NCBI GenBank assembly: GCA_002293605.1
Contig: DBDO01000253.1
Coordinates: 15,138 to 27,199, forward strand
Source of the DNA: Desulfovibrionaceae bacterium UBA930
Lineage (GTDB): Bacteria; Desulfobacterota; Desulfovibrionia; Desulfovibrionales; Desulfovibrionaceae
DNA: 12,062 bases
Direction of reading: 5' to 3'
This document shows positions 1 to 6,069 of the stretch, piece by piece. The position numbers were made by a program, and so were the translations under genes. Each line of letters opens with the position of its first letter. Within the stretch, counting starts at the first letter, position 1. The notes beneath the pieces are model-generated. The model worked only from the letters and a program-made list of their open reading frames with translations, had not been told where the DNA came from and made no database searches.

Positions 1-87
1 TGCCATCCTGGCACGCACTTCCAACTCCAGATAAAATCAAGGCAATTTCTATGTAGAATCCGAATTAGAGCTTCTCTACAACTGAAA
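1..87 (+). other. Tail of an unseen upstream plus-strand unit, identity unknown
   Basis: The terminator that follows implies a plus-strand transcript entering from the left. Two plus frames close early: one ends with TAA at 32-34 after ten codons, the other with TAG at 54-56. Either could be the last codons of a gene cut by the window edge. A short palindrome TGCCA-N3-TGGCA lies at 1-13. Nothing here identifies a product. Confidence 0.2.
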
Positions 88-133
88 GTCCGTTGGGCCG
101 CGCTTTGCCGACCCAACGGACTACTTTTTTTTT
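88..133 (+). terminator. Rho-independent terminator of the unseen upstream unit
   Basis: A perfect 10-bp stem GTCCGTTGGG (88-97) / CCCAACGGAC (112-121) with a 14-nt loop is followed within 3 nt by nine T residues (125-133). The T tract lies only on the plus-strand side, so it serves a gene to the left of the window and not the minus-strand symporter. Confidence 0.85.
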
Positions 134-197
134 GCTGGGGAAGAACCGTCCCAGGCCCACTGGCAGAGTGCCTGTTTTGGATTTGTCCGGTCCCTGC

Positions 198-250
198 ATC
201 CTCATTGTTACTTTGTTTGCGCAAAGCGCAAGCAAAGTAACAATGGGGGT
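198..250. repeat. Long imperfect palindrome (25-bp stem)
   Basis: Arms 198-222 and 226-250 pair around the 3-nt loop AAA. The central 20 bp (203-222 / 226-245) has a single mismatch, which would be a G-U wobble in RNA. It is the first of three adjacent hairpins between the upstream terminator and the 3' end of the symporter gene. There is no adjoining T tract, so it is not a classical terminator. It may be a REP-like intergenic element or an mRNA 3'-end stabiliser. Confidence 0.7.
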
Positions 251-274
251 CTGGGGGAAATCATTTCCCCCAGA
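250..274. repeat. Perfect 11-bp palindrome with 3-nt loop
   Basis: TCTGGGGGAAA (250-260), loop TCA, TTTCCCCCAGA (264-274). It starts at the base where the preceding palindrome ends, which suggests a compound element. It would form a very stable hairpin in the 3' untranslated RNA of the minus-strand symporter gene. Confidence 0.75.
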
Positions 275-281
275 CGGGGCT

Positions 282-297
282 TGGGGCGATAGCCCCA
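282..297. repeat. Perfect 6-bp palindrome just after the symporter stop codon
   Basis: TGGGGC (282-287), loop GATA, GCCCCA (292-297). Third hairpin of the cluster, 7 bp from the stop codon of the minus-strand symporter. On the minus strand it is the first structure transcribed after the gene. No T run follows it. Confidence 0.6.
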
Positions 298-303
298 CAA
301 GTA

Positions 304-1698
304 TTATTCGTCAAACATATCGCCCTTGGCATGCTTTTCAAAATACTCCCGCGTCATTTTGAAGACCACGGGACTGAGCAGCAGCAAGGCCACCAGGTTG
401 GGCAGGGCCATCAGGCCGTTGAACAGGTCAGACAGATCCCAGACAAAGCTCAGTTCCGCCAGGGCACCCAGGGGCACGACCAGGGTGAAAATAAGTCGGA
501 AGGGCTTAAGCGCCTTATGACCGAACAGATACACGGCGCAGCGCTCGCCATAGACGCACCAGCCGAGGATGGTGGTAAAGGCGAAGAGCACGAGCGCAAT
601 GGCCACAAAGTACTGGCCGATGCCGGGCAGGGCGTGCCCAAAGGCGTGGGAGGTCATGACAGCGGCGGAACCGCGATCAACAGCGGACCAGTCGCCGGCA
701 ATCAGAATGATGAGGGCCGTCATGGTGCAGACCAGGATGGTGTCGATAAAGGGGTCGATCATGCCCAGAAAGCCCTGGCGCACCGGGTTGTTGGTAATGG
801 CCGTGGCGTGGGCGATGGGACCGCTGCCCAGGCCCGCTTCGTTGGAAAACAGGCCGCGGGCCATGCCGTAGCGCATGGCCATCATGATTGTAGCACCGGC
901 AAAGCCGCCTGCGGCCGGGGCCGGGGAAAAGGCGTTTTCAATAATGGACATGAAGGCGGGGCCGACCTTGTCATAGTTGGTGAGCATAATCACGATGCCG
1001 ATAAGAATGTAGGCAACCGCCATAAAGGGCACGACCACGCCGGCCACATCGCCGATACGCTTGACGCCGCCGATAAGCACAAGGCCTACAAGCACGAAGA
1101 GGACCACGGCTACTGCTTCCGGGGGAAGGCTGAAGGCTGTGGCAAGGTTGCCCGTGATGGCGTTGCACTGGGTCATGTTGCCGATGCCGAAGCTGGCCAC
1201 CATGCCGAATATGGCGAACAGAAAAGCCATCCATTTCCAGCTGTCACCAAGTCCGTTCTTGATGTAGTACATGGGACCGCCCACATAGTCTCCCGTGGGG
1301 GTGACTTCGCGGTACTTCACCGCGAGCAGGGCTTCTGCATACTTGGTGGCCATGCCCACCGCCGCCGTGACCCACATCCAGAACACCGCGCCCGGACCGC
1401 CGATCATGATGGCGGTGGCCACGCCCACGATGTTGCCCGTGCCTATGGTGGCCGCCATACAGGTCATCATAGCCTTGAAGGGCGAAAGTTCGCCGCCGTG
1501 CGCATCGTTCGATCTGCGACCACGCCACATATGCATGAAGGCCGGACCGACATAGCGCCAAGGAAGGAATTTAAGACCGCAAACGAGATACACGCCTGTG
1601 CCGACCAGCAGGGGCAAAAGGCAGTAGGGTCCCCACACCAGACCGCCCAATGTACCTATCCAGCCATGTAGCGTGGCTAAAAAACTTACTGGTTCCAT
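304..1698 (-). CDS. AGCS-family sodium:alanine/glycine symporter
   Basis: Integral inner-membrane carrier of 464 residues, full length for the alanine-or-glycine:cation symporter family (AlsT/DagA/AgcS), which imports small neutral amino acids with Na+ or H+. Family marks seen are GTGNI at 86-90, the GGPGAVFWMWV segment at 100-110, YVGGPMYYI at 138-146, GLFSNEAGLGS at 282-292 and TTILGW at 375-380. About ten hydrophobic segments run through the protein, and a charged tail ends in KGDMFDE. The ATG is well supported: on the minus strand GGGAG lies 7 nt upstream (1706-1710). The hybrid kinase upstream ends 80 bp away with no terminator between them, so co-transcription is likely. The exact substrate cannot be read from sequence; alanine or glycine is the family expectation. 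Confidence 0.93.
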   Translation of the reverse strand: MEPVSFLATLHGWIGTLGGLVWGPYCLLPLLVGTGVYLVCGLKFLPWRYVGPAFMHMWRGRRSNDAHGGELSPFKAMMTCMAATIGTGNIVGVATAIMIGGPGAVFWMWVTAAVGMATKYAEALLAVKYREVTPTGDYVGGPMYYIKNGLGDSWKWMAFLFAIFGMVASFGIGNMTQCNAITGNLATAFSLPPEAVAVVLFVLVGLVLIGGVKRIGDVAGVVVPFMAVAYILIGIVIMLTNYDKVGPAFMSIIENAFSPAPAAGGFAGATIMMAMRYGMARGLFSNEAGLGSGPIAHATAITNNPVRQGFLGMIDPFIDTILVCTMTALIILIAGDWSAVDRGSAAVMTSHAFGHALPGIGQYFVAIALVLFAFTTILGWCVYGERCAVYLFGHKALKPFRLIFTLVVPLGALAELSFVWDLSDLFNGLMALPNLVALLLLSPVVFKMTREYFEKHAKGDMFDE

Positions 1699-1778
1699 AC
1701 TTTTACTCCCTATGCTTGCGGTTGTTAATGGTAGAACCTCAGCCAGTAATATGTGGGCCGCCGTGAAAAGGACGGGCT

Positions 1779-4394
1779 TTATGACGATGTGGGATTTTCT
1801 TCCCCCAGGTGCGCGGCAATGGTACGGAAAAGTACGGGCACGTCAATGGGTTTGGCAATGTGTCCGTCCATTCCGGCCTCTTTTGCCGCCGCTATGTCGG
1901 AACTGAAGGCATTTGCCGTCATGGCCAGAATGGGCACCTTTTTCGCTTCGGGGCGGGGCAAGTCCCGTATGGCACGGGTGGCTTCATAGCCGTTAATGCG
2001 GGGCATCTGCACATCCATAAGAATGAGTGCATATTCTCCTTCTTCAGAGCGCTGGTACATCTCCAGGGCTTCCTGGCCGTTGTTTGCGCAGTCCACGCGT
2101 AACGAGGCCGATTGCAGTATTTCCAGGGCTATTTCCTGGTTAAGCAGATTGTCTTCCGCCAGAAGGATCTTTTTACCCTTGAAATCATAGGGTCCGCTTT
2201 GTTGCGGTGTAGCGCAGGCGGAGTTCTCCTGGCAGGCTATGGCGGTAAGGCTGTTGTACAGCGAAGAGGCGAAAAGGGGTTTGGAAATAAAGGCGTTGAC
2301 CCCGGCCGCCAGGGCCTGCTGCTGGATAGCGCTCCAGTCGTAGGAACTGATGATGATGATCGGCGTATTTTTTCCCACCTTTTCGCGCAGCCGTTGGGCC
2401 GTTTCCAGACCGTCCATGCCTGGCATGCGCCAGTCAATAAAGCATACAGCGTAGTCACGGCCCGCATCGTGTGCCTTGGCCGCTTTTTCCAGCGCTTCCT
2501 GGCCGCTGCCCGCCCAGTCTCCCTGTATGCCCATCTGGCTCAATAAAAGCATGGCATGTTCACCGGTGACCTGATCATCGTCAGCCACCAGCACACTGAG
2601 ACGGCTCAGGTCGGCCCTGTGCGGAAAGGTGGCCTTTTCCGGCAAATCAAAAGGCAGCTCCAGGGTAAAGATTGTGCCCGCACCTTCTGTACTTTGCACG
2701 GCAATGCTGCCTGACATCAGGGATACCAGGTTTTTGGTAATGGACAGGCCAAGGCCGGTGCCGCCATAGTTTTGCGCAACGCTGTCAGCCTGCTCAAAGG
2801 GCGTGTACAGGTGCTCCAGAAAGTTCCGACTCATGCCTATGCCCGTGTCGCGCACCACAAAGCGCAGCAGGGCGCGAGATCGTTCAGTTTGCAGCCGCGT
2901 TATTTCCAGACGGATTTCTCCGCCCTGTGGCGTGAATTTAATGGCATTAGAGAGCAGATTGATCAGCATCTGGTTGAGTCTGAGCTCGTCGCCAATCAGG
3001 GTTTCTTCAATAAGTCCGGAAATGGTGATTTCAAATTTTTGCTGACGGGCCACTGTCTGGGGATAGACGATGGACGTAAGCGTATTGATGAAATTGGGAA
3101 AGTTGAAGGGCGCGTGTGAAAAGGAGAGTTTGCCCCCATCGATTTTGGCGATATCGAGCACATCGTTGATGAGACTGAGCAAATGCTTGGAGGAGGCTTC
3201 GATCTTGCCCAGGCAGTCGGCCACGCGCGTTTTATCATCGGAATATTTTGCGGCAATGGCGGTCATGCCGATAATGGCGTTCATGGGCGTGCGGATTTCG
3301 TGAGACATGCGCGAAAGAAAGTCCTGCTTGGCGCTGTTCGCTTTTTTGGCACTGAGCAGGGCATCGCTCAAGGCCTTTTGTTGAGCCACCATTTTCGTCA
3401 GGTCGGAGAACACCGCAATGGCGCGCCAGAGTGCGCCCTCGGACTGGATGGGGTACACGCGTAAGCGCAGGTCCAGCATCTGATTGTTCCGGCTGTACTG
3501 CAGGTCACGTTCGGCGATTTCGTCCAGTCTGCCGTCCGCGAACAGGGCCGAAAGGGCCGAGAGGCTTTGCGGCGGCAGGCCGCGCTCCAGGGCCGCAGGA
3601 TTCCGGCACAGTTCCTCTGAAGAAACGCCGAACAGGCGCAGGCTGTTTTCACTGACATACTCCAGGTTCGCACGCCCCTCCGAGTAATCATAAATGAAAA
3701 ACACATCGTCTATGGAGTTGGAAAGCAGCTTGAAGAGACGCTCTCGATAGGCGATGGCCTGGTTTTTATTTCGCTCGTTGCGGTTGATGAAGATAATCAG
3801 AAGGATCAGCAGGGCGCAGAGCAGGCCCGTGCCCAAAAACATGGTGTCGCGCGTGCTTTCAGTGGTGAAGCGGAAACTTTCCATGCGCGCGTCCGCCATG
3901 GCGGCAATGCGCTGTAAAATCGAGTCCAGGGCATCGCTCTCCGGATTGACCCGCTGTTCCACATAGGTCAGGATTTCCTGCGGAGACTTGAGGGTGGCGC
4001 TGTCGTGCACCGCCTGTTTTCGGGCGGCGCGCACCCGGCCCATAGCGGTTTCAAGGGCGGTAAGATCCTCGCGCGCTCCAAGGTAGTGCGCACGAATGGC
4101 AAGCAGGGAGCTGTCCTGTAACCTGTCCCGCTCTTCCAGCATCCGGTAGATCATATCGGGATCCTGGTTTTGGGAGGTCAGCAGGGAGGGCAGCAAGTGG
4201 AGCTTCATCTCAAGAAGCCGCGTGCGCATGGCCGCAGACTGGCTTTTCACCATATAGGGGTGCTTGACCATCTGGTTTGCCAGGCTGGCGATATTTGCAG
4301 TGGAATACATGGCGAACGCGGCAAACAGAACAATCAATCCGCACAGGATTGCTGTGCCGAACGTGGCCCGTCTAGATGTATACTGTTTTTTCAA
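1779..4394 (-). CDS. Hybrid sensor histidine kinase with PAS and two receiver domains
   Basis: An 871-residue inner-membrane sensor kinase. Domains in order: short basic N terminus, TM1 about 13-32, a mainly helical periplasmic sensor about 33-184 (four-helix-bundle type by eye), TM2 about 185-204, PAS about 220-332, and HisKA with phospho-acceptor His365 in SHEIRTP. The HATPase has N483, DTGIG from 516 and GGTGLGL at 544-550. REC1 (about 600-715) has acidic residues 605-607, Asp654 and Lys705. REC2 (about 741-865) has E747/D748, Asp794, Thr826 and Lys848. All catalytic residues are present and there is no HPt domain. The start is a TTG; AAGGA lies 10 nt upstream (4405-4409, minus strand) and the next in-frame Met (residue 29) would cut off most of TM1. 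The ligand is unknown. The symporter gene lies just downstream. Confidence 0.9.
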   Translation of the reverse strand: MKKQYTSRRATFGTAILCGLIVLFAAFAMYSTANIASLANQMVKHPYMVKSQSAAMRTRLLEMKLHLLPSLLTSQNQDPDMIYRMLEERDRLQDSSLLAIRAHYLGAREDLTALETAMGRVRAARKQAVHDSATLKSPQEILTYVEQRVNPESDALDSILQRIAAMADARMESFRFTTESTRDTMFLGTGLLCALLILLIIFINRNERNKNQAIAYRERLFKLLSNSIDDVFFIYDYSEGRANLEYVSENSLRLFGVSSEELCRNPAALERGLPPQSLSALSALFADGRLDEIAERDLQYSRNNQMLDLRLRVYPIQSEGALWRAIAVFSDLTKMVAQQKALSDALLSAKKANSAKQDFLSRMSHEIRTPMNAIIGMTAIAAKYSDDKTRVADCLGKIEASSKHLLSLINDVLDIAKIDGGKLSFSHAPFNFPNFINTLTSIVYPQTVARQQKFEITISGLIEETLIGDELRLNQMLINLLSNAIKFTPQGGEIRLEITRLQTERSRALLRFVVRDTGIGMSRNFLEHLYTPFEQADSVAQNYGGTGLGLSITKNLVSLMSGSIAVQSTEGAGTIFTLELPFDLPEKATFPHRADLSRLSVLVADDDQVTGEHAMLLLSQMGIQGDWAGSGQEALEKAAKAHDAGRDYAVCFIDWRMPGMDGLETAQRLREKVGKNTPIIIISSYDWSAIQQQALAAGVNAFISKPLFASSLYNSLTAIACQENSACATPQQSGPYDFKGKKILLAEDNLLNQEIALEILQSASLRVDCANNGQEALEMYQRSEEGEYALILMDVQMPRINGYEATRAIRDLPRPEAKKVPILAMTANAFSSDIAAAKEAGMDGHIAKPIDVPVLFRTIAAHLGEENPTSS

Positions 4395-4516
4395 AGCGTT
4401 ATGTTCCTTGTTCCATGGTGCATATCTATTATTATGAACGAACCCTGGGGCTAAAAGCGGAACGGCATAGTATAAACAGCATGAAAAAACACCATCAGCA
4501 TGTTATAATTTTTCAC

Positions 4517-4545
4517 TACATAAAACAAAAGTGTAGTATTGTCAA
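4517..4545 (-). promoter_or_regulatory. Candidate sigma-70 promoter of the hybrid kinase gene, with internal palindrome
   Basis: Read on the minus strand, TTGACA (4540-4545) is followed after 17 nt by a weak -10, TATGTA (4517-4522, three of six consensus bases). An inverted repeat ACTACA-N11-TGTAGT (4515-4537) covers the -10 and the spacer, as a repressor site might. The transcript would have a leader of roughly 115 nt before the TTG start. Confidence 0.35.
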
Positions 4546-4578
4546 GAAGTGTTGCTCTGTAGGTATCATAAATGCTTG

Positions 4579-4633
4579 TAAAATATTCCTCTTGTAAAAC
4601 AATGAATATTTTATCAGGACATAAACGTTATGT
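4579..4633. repeat. Two AT-rich inverted repeats beyond the arsM 3' end
   Basis: A perfect 10-bp pair TAAAATATTC (4579-4588) / GAATATTTTA (4604-4613) with a 15-nt loop, and a 6-bp pair ACATAA / TTATGT (4619-4624 / 4628-4633) with loop ACG. Both lie immediately downstream of arsM, which reads leftward. The stems are AT-rich and lack a clear T tract, so a terminator role is weak. They could also be protein-binding sites in the kinase leader region. Confidence 0.35.
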
Positions 4634-4641
4634 TCTATAGG

Positions 4642-5487
4642 TCAGACTTCTTGCTTGAGCGCTTCTGTGGACAGGCTGACGATATAATCGGCCATGCTCT
4701 CGCCTTTTGGCAGGACCTCGGCAATTTTTCCGTACCAGGGGTCGCTCCAGTTCTGCATGCTGCGCGCGTAGCCCGGTCTGGGGGTCATGACAATGGAGGA
4801 GAAACCGGCGCTTTCCAGCATGGCCCTGCTTTCTTCCACAAGTACGGCCCCGGTCAGGCAGCCTGTCAGTGCCCCCTTCATTTTTTTCAGGGCCTCGGGC
4901 AGGGGCTTTAAAAGTGCCAGATCGGAAACGAATACCCGGCCGCCCGGTTTCAGAACGCGAAAAATTTCACGCCAGACTTGGGGCTTGTCCGGGGAGAGAT
5001 TGATGACGCAGTTGGAGAGCGCCACGTCAATAACAGCATCGGGCAGGGGGAGGCGCTCAATTTCGCCCAGACGGAACTCCACATTGTCAAGGCCGGTGCG
5101 CTGCCGGTAGTGTTCGATATTCCTGCAGGCCTCAGCGATCATTTCCGGCGTCATATCCACGCCGATTACCCGGCCGGAGGCCCGCACCTTCTCGCCCGCC
5201 TGAAACACGTCAAAGCCGCCGCCGCTGCCAAGGTCCAAAACGGTCTGCCCCTCTTGCAGTGCCGCAGCAGCCACGGGATTGCCGCAGGAAAGGCCCATGT
5301 TCGCGCCTTTGGGCAGCCTGGCGAGCGCTTCTTCATCATAGCCAAGGGCCTTTGCCAGACAAGCCGGATAGGCGTGGCCCGGGCCTTTGCTCCCGCAACA
5401 GCTAAGGCGGAATCTTGTGGCAATGGCTGCGTAACCGGCACGCACGCTTTCCCTGACCTGTTCCCTGGACCTGTCGGAGTCGTTCAT
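4642..5487 (-). CDS. arsM: Arsenite S-adenosylmethionine methyltransferase
   Basis: A 281-residue cytoplasmic enzyme that transfers methyl groups from S-adenosylmethionine to trivalent arsenic, giving methylated and partly volatile arsenicals. The class I methyltransferase fold shows VLDLGSGGGFDVF at 83-95 and the acidic motif GVDMTPEMI at 109-117. The ArsM-type cysteines are in place: a Cys30-Cys31 pair, Cys68 in GLSCGNP, Cys160 in SNCVINL and Cys210 in LTGCLTGA. The family needs the last three for binding As(III), and the 50-residue spacing between the second and third matches the family. The ATG has GGAG 8 nt upstream (5496-5499, minus strand). No arsR, arsB or arsC accompanies it, so it stands as a single-gene unit. 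Its promoter carries an ArsR/SmtB-like palindrome, consistent with metalloid-responsive control. Confidence 0.93.
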   Translation of the reverse strand: MNDSDRSREQVRESVRAGYAAIATRFRLSCCGSKGPGHAYPACLAKALGYDEEALARLPKGANMGLSCGNPVAAAALQEGQTVLDLGSGGGFDVFQAGEKVRASGRVIGVDMTPEMIAEACRNIEHYRQRTGLDNVEFRLGEIERLPLPDAVIDVALSNCVINLSPDKPQVWREIFRVLKPGGRVFVSDLALLKPLPEALKKMKGALTGCLTGAVLVEESRAMLESAGFSSIVMTPRPGYARSMQNWSDPWYGKIAEVLPKGESMADYIVSLSTEALKQEV

Positions 5488-5560
5488 GCCTTGTGCTCCA
5501 TTAAGACGCGCCGCTATACACGGGATTTTGGCTTTGCCCCCAAATCGAAATTCCTTATTG

Positions 5561-5589
5561 ATTATTCAACAATAATTGAATTATGGCAA
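5561..5589 (-). promoter_or_regulatory. arsM promoter with ArsR/SmtB-like operator
   Basis: On the minus strand TTGCCA (5584-5589) and AATAAT (5561-5566) are separated by exactly 17 nt, each one base (or, for AATAAT, its first base) off consensus. The palindrome ATTCAA-N6-TTGAAT (5564-5581) fills the spacer and overlaps the -10. Its half-sites resemble those of ArsR/SmtB repressors such as CadC. The leader before the arsM ATG would be about 65-70 nt. Confidence 0.55.
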
Positions 5590-5626
5590 GAAATGTGAAA
5601 GCCGGAAAAAAAAAGCGCACGAGCCC

Positions 5627-5654
5627 TTGACAGATGTTTTCGAGCGGGTAATAT
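5627..5654 (+). promoter_or_regulatory. Strong sigma-70 promoter of the DUF1508-like gene
   Basis: A perfect -35 TTGACA (5627-5632) and a -10 TAATAT (5649-5654) with a 16-nt spacer. The start codon lies about 25 nt downstream, giving a very short leader. It is back-to-back with the arsM promoter, about 38 bp between the two -35 boxes, without overlap. Confidence 0.7.
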
Positions 5655-5665
5655 ATGTAAAATAT

Positions 5666-5683
5666 TATATAAGGAGTTATATA
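5666..5683 (+). promoter_or_regulatory. Shine-Dalgarno held in the loop of an AU-only hairpin
   Basis: TATATAA (5666-5672), loop GGAG (5673-5676), TTATATA (5677-5683). The seven pairs are all A-U and include the A of the ATG at 5683. The ribosome-binding site AAGGAG (5671-5676) is 6 nt from the start. Such a weak stem could melt with temperature or on ribosome binding; this may be chance in an AT-rich leader. Confidence 0.4.
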
Positions 5684-5844
5684 TGAGTGAGGACACTTGG
5701 GATTTTTATGTTGATGAAGCCGGCAAATGGCGCTGGCGGCGCACCGCTTCGAACGGTCGCATTACCGGGGCCTCTTCGCAGGGCTATGCGAACAAATCCG
5801 ACTGCGTGGATAATGCGCGCCGGAACGGCTATAAAGGCGAATAA
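5683..5844 (+). CDS. 53-residue DUF1508/YegP-like small protein
   Basis: A 53-residue soluble protein starting MSEDTWDFYVDEAGKW. The run GKWRWRRTASNGRITGAS, then SQGYANKSDC, fits one DUF1508 repeat, the short beta-rich module present twice in E. coli YegP. Here only a single copy is present. The molecular function of the family is not settled. The call rests on the aromatic/Arg core WRWR, the NG turn and the Gly-Tyr-x-x-Lys-x-x-Cys segment. The gene has every mark of real expression: a consensus-like promoter, AAGGAG 6 nt before the ATG and a terminator 23 nt after the stop. It stands alone between arsM and the binding-protein gene and is unlikely to be part of either operon. Confidence 0.75.
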   Translation: MSEDTWDFYVDEAGKWRWRRTASNGRITGASSQGYANKSDCVDNARRNGYKGE

Positions 5845-5867
5845 TTTTTCCGTCTATTATGCCTTAC

Positions 5868-5900
5868 AATCCCCTGGCGGTCGAACCGCCAGGGGATTTT
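5868..5900 (+). terminator. Intrinsic terminator after the DUF1508-like gene
   Basis: CCCCTGGCGGT (5871-5881), loop CGA, ACCGCCAGGGG (5885-5895) is a perfect 11-bp GC-rich stem. Three A-T pairs extend it to 5868-5898, and it runs into TTTT (5897-5900). It insulates the small gene from the binding-protein/kinase operon downstream. Confidence 0.88.
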
Positions 5901-5930
5901 CTGCATCAAGGCTTTAGCGCGGCGTCTATT

Positions 5931-5947
5931 TTGGCCCTTCTGTCGCT
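5931..5947 (+). promoter_or_regulatory. Possible sigma-54 (-24/-12) promoter of the binding-protein/kinase operon
   Basis: TTGGCCC (5931-5937), then five bases, then TCGCT (5943-5947). The invariant GG (5933-5934) and GC (5945-5946) have the required 12-nt offset. Against the consensus TGGCAC-N5-TTGCT there are two mismatches. Transcription would start near 5958, about 110 nt before the ATG. No upstream activator site was recognised. Confidence 0.3.
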
Positions 5948-5956
5948 TGGGGGGCA

Positions 5957-5991
5957 TTTTTCTTGTACAGAAAAACAGAAGTGTATAGTAT
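5957..5991 (+). promoter_or_regulatory. Alternative sigma-70 promoter with palindromic -35 region
   Basis: TTGTAC (5963-5968) and TAGTAT (5986-5991) with a 17-nt spacer form a mediocre sigma-70 promoter. The better-looking TATAGT (5984-5989) would leave only 15 nt. A perfect inverted repeat TTTTTCT-N5-AGAAAAA (5957-5975) overlaps the -35 box and could be an operator for the downstream sensory operon. Confidence 0.3.
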
Positions 5992-6069
5992 GTTCGTAAT
6001 TCTCTATTGGGTGAAGTCCCGGCCTTGCCGCAAAAAAAACACGCTATGGCGATGTGGAAGGAAAAAGCT

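Noticed and set aside
1..30. Possible 3' half of a tRNA at the window start
   Set aside because: The bases resemble a T-arm/acceptor end, but CCA does not follow at the right place and the 5' part is outside the window, so it cannot be supported.
331..1671. Long plus-strand open frame of 446 codons, His/Gly/Ala-rich
   Set aside because: It lies fully antisense to the symporter gene. Its His- and Gly-rich, low-complexity translation is what a GC-rich antisense frame gives, and it matches no family.
4479..4494. Sigma-54-like element on the minus strand upstream of the hybrid kinase
   Set aside because: The GG and GC dinucleotides are 13 nt apart, one too many for sigma-54.
6007..6069. Upstream start (TTG at 6007, or ATG at 6046 or 6052) for the periplasmic binding protein
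   Set aside because: These starts put charged residues ahead of the signal peptide and none is clearly better supplied with a ribosome-binding site. GGAAGGA at 6056-6062 is ideally spaced for the ATG at 6070.
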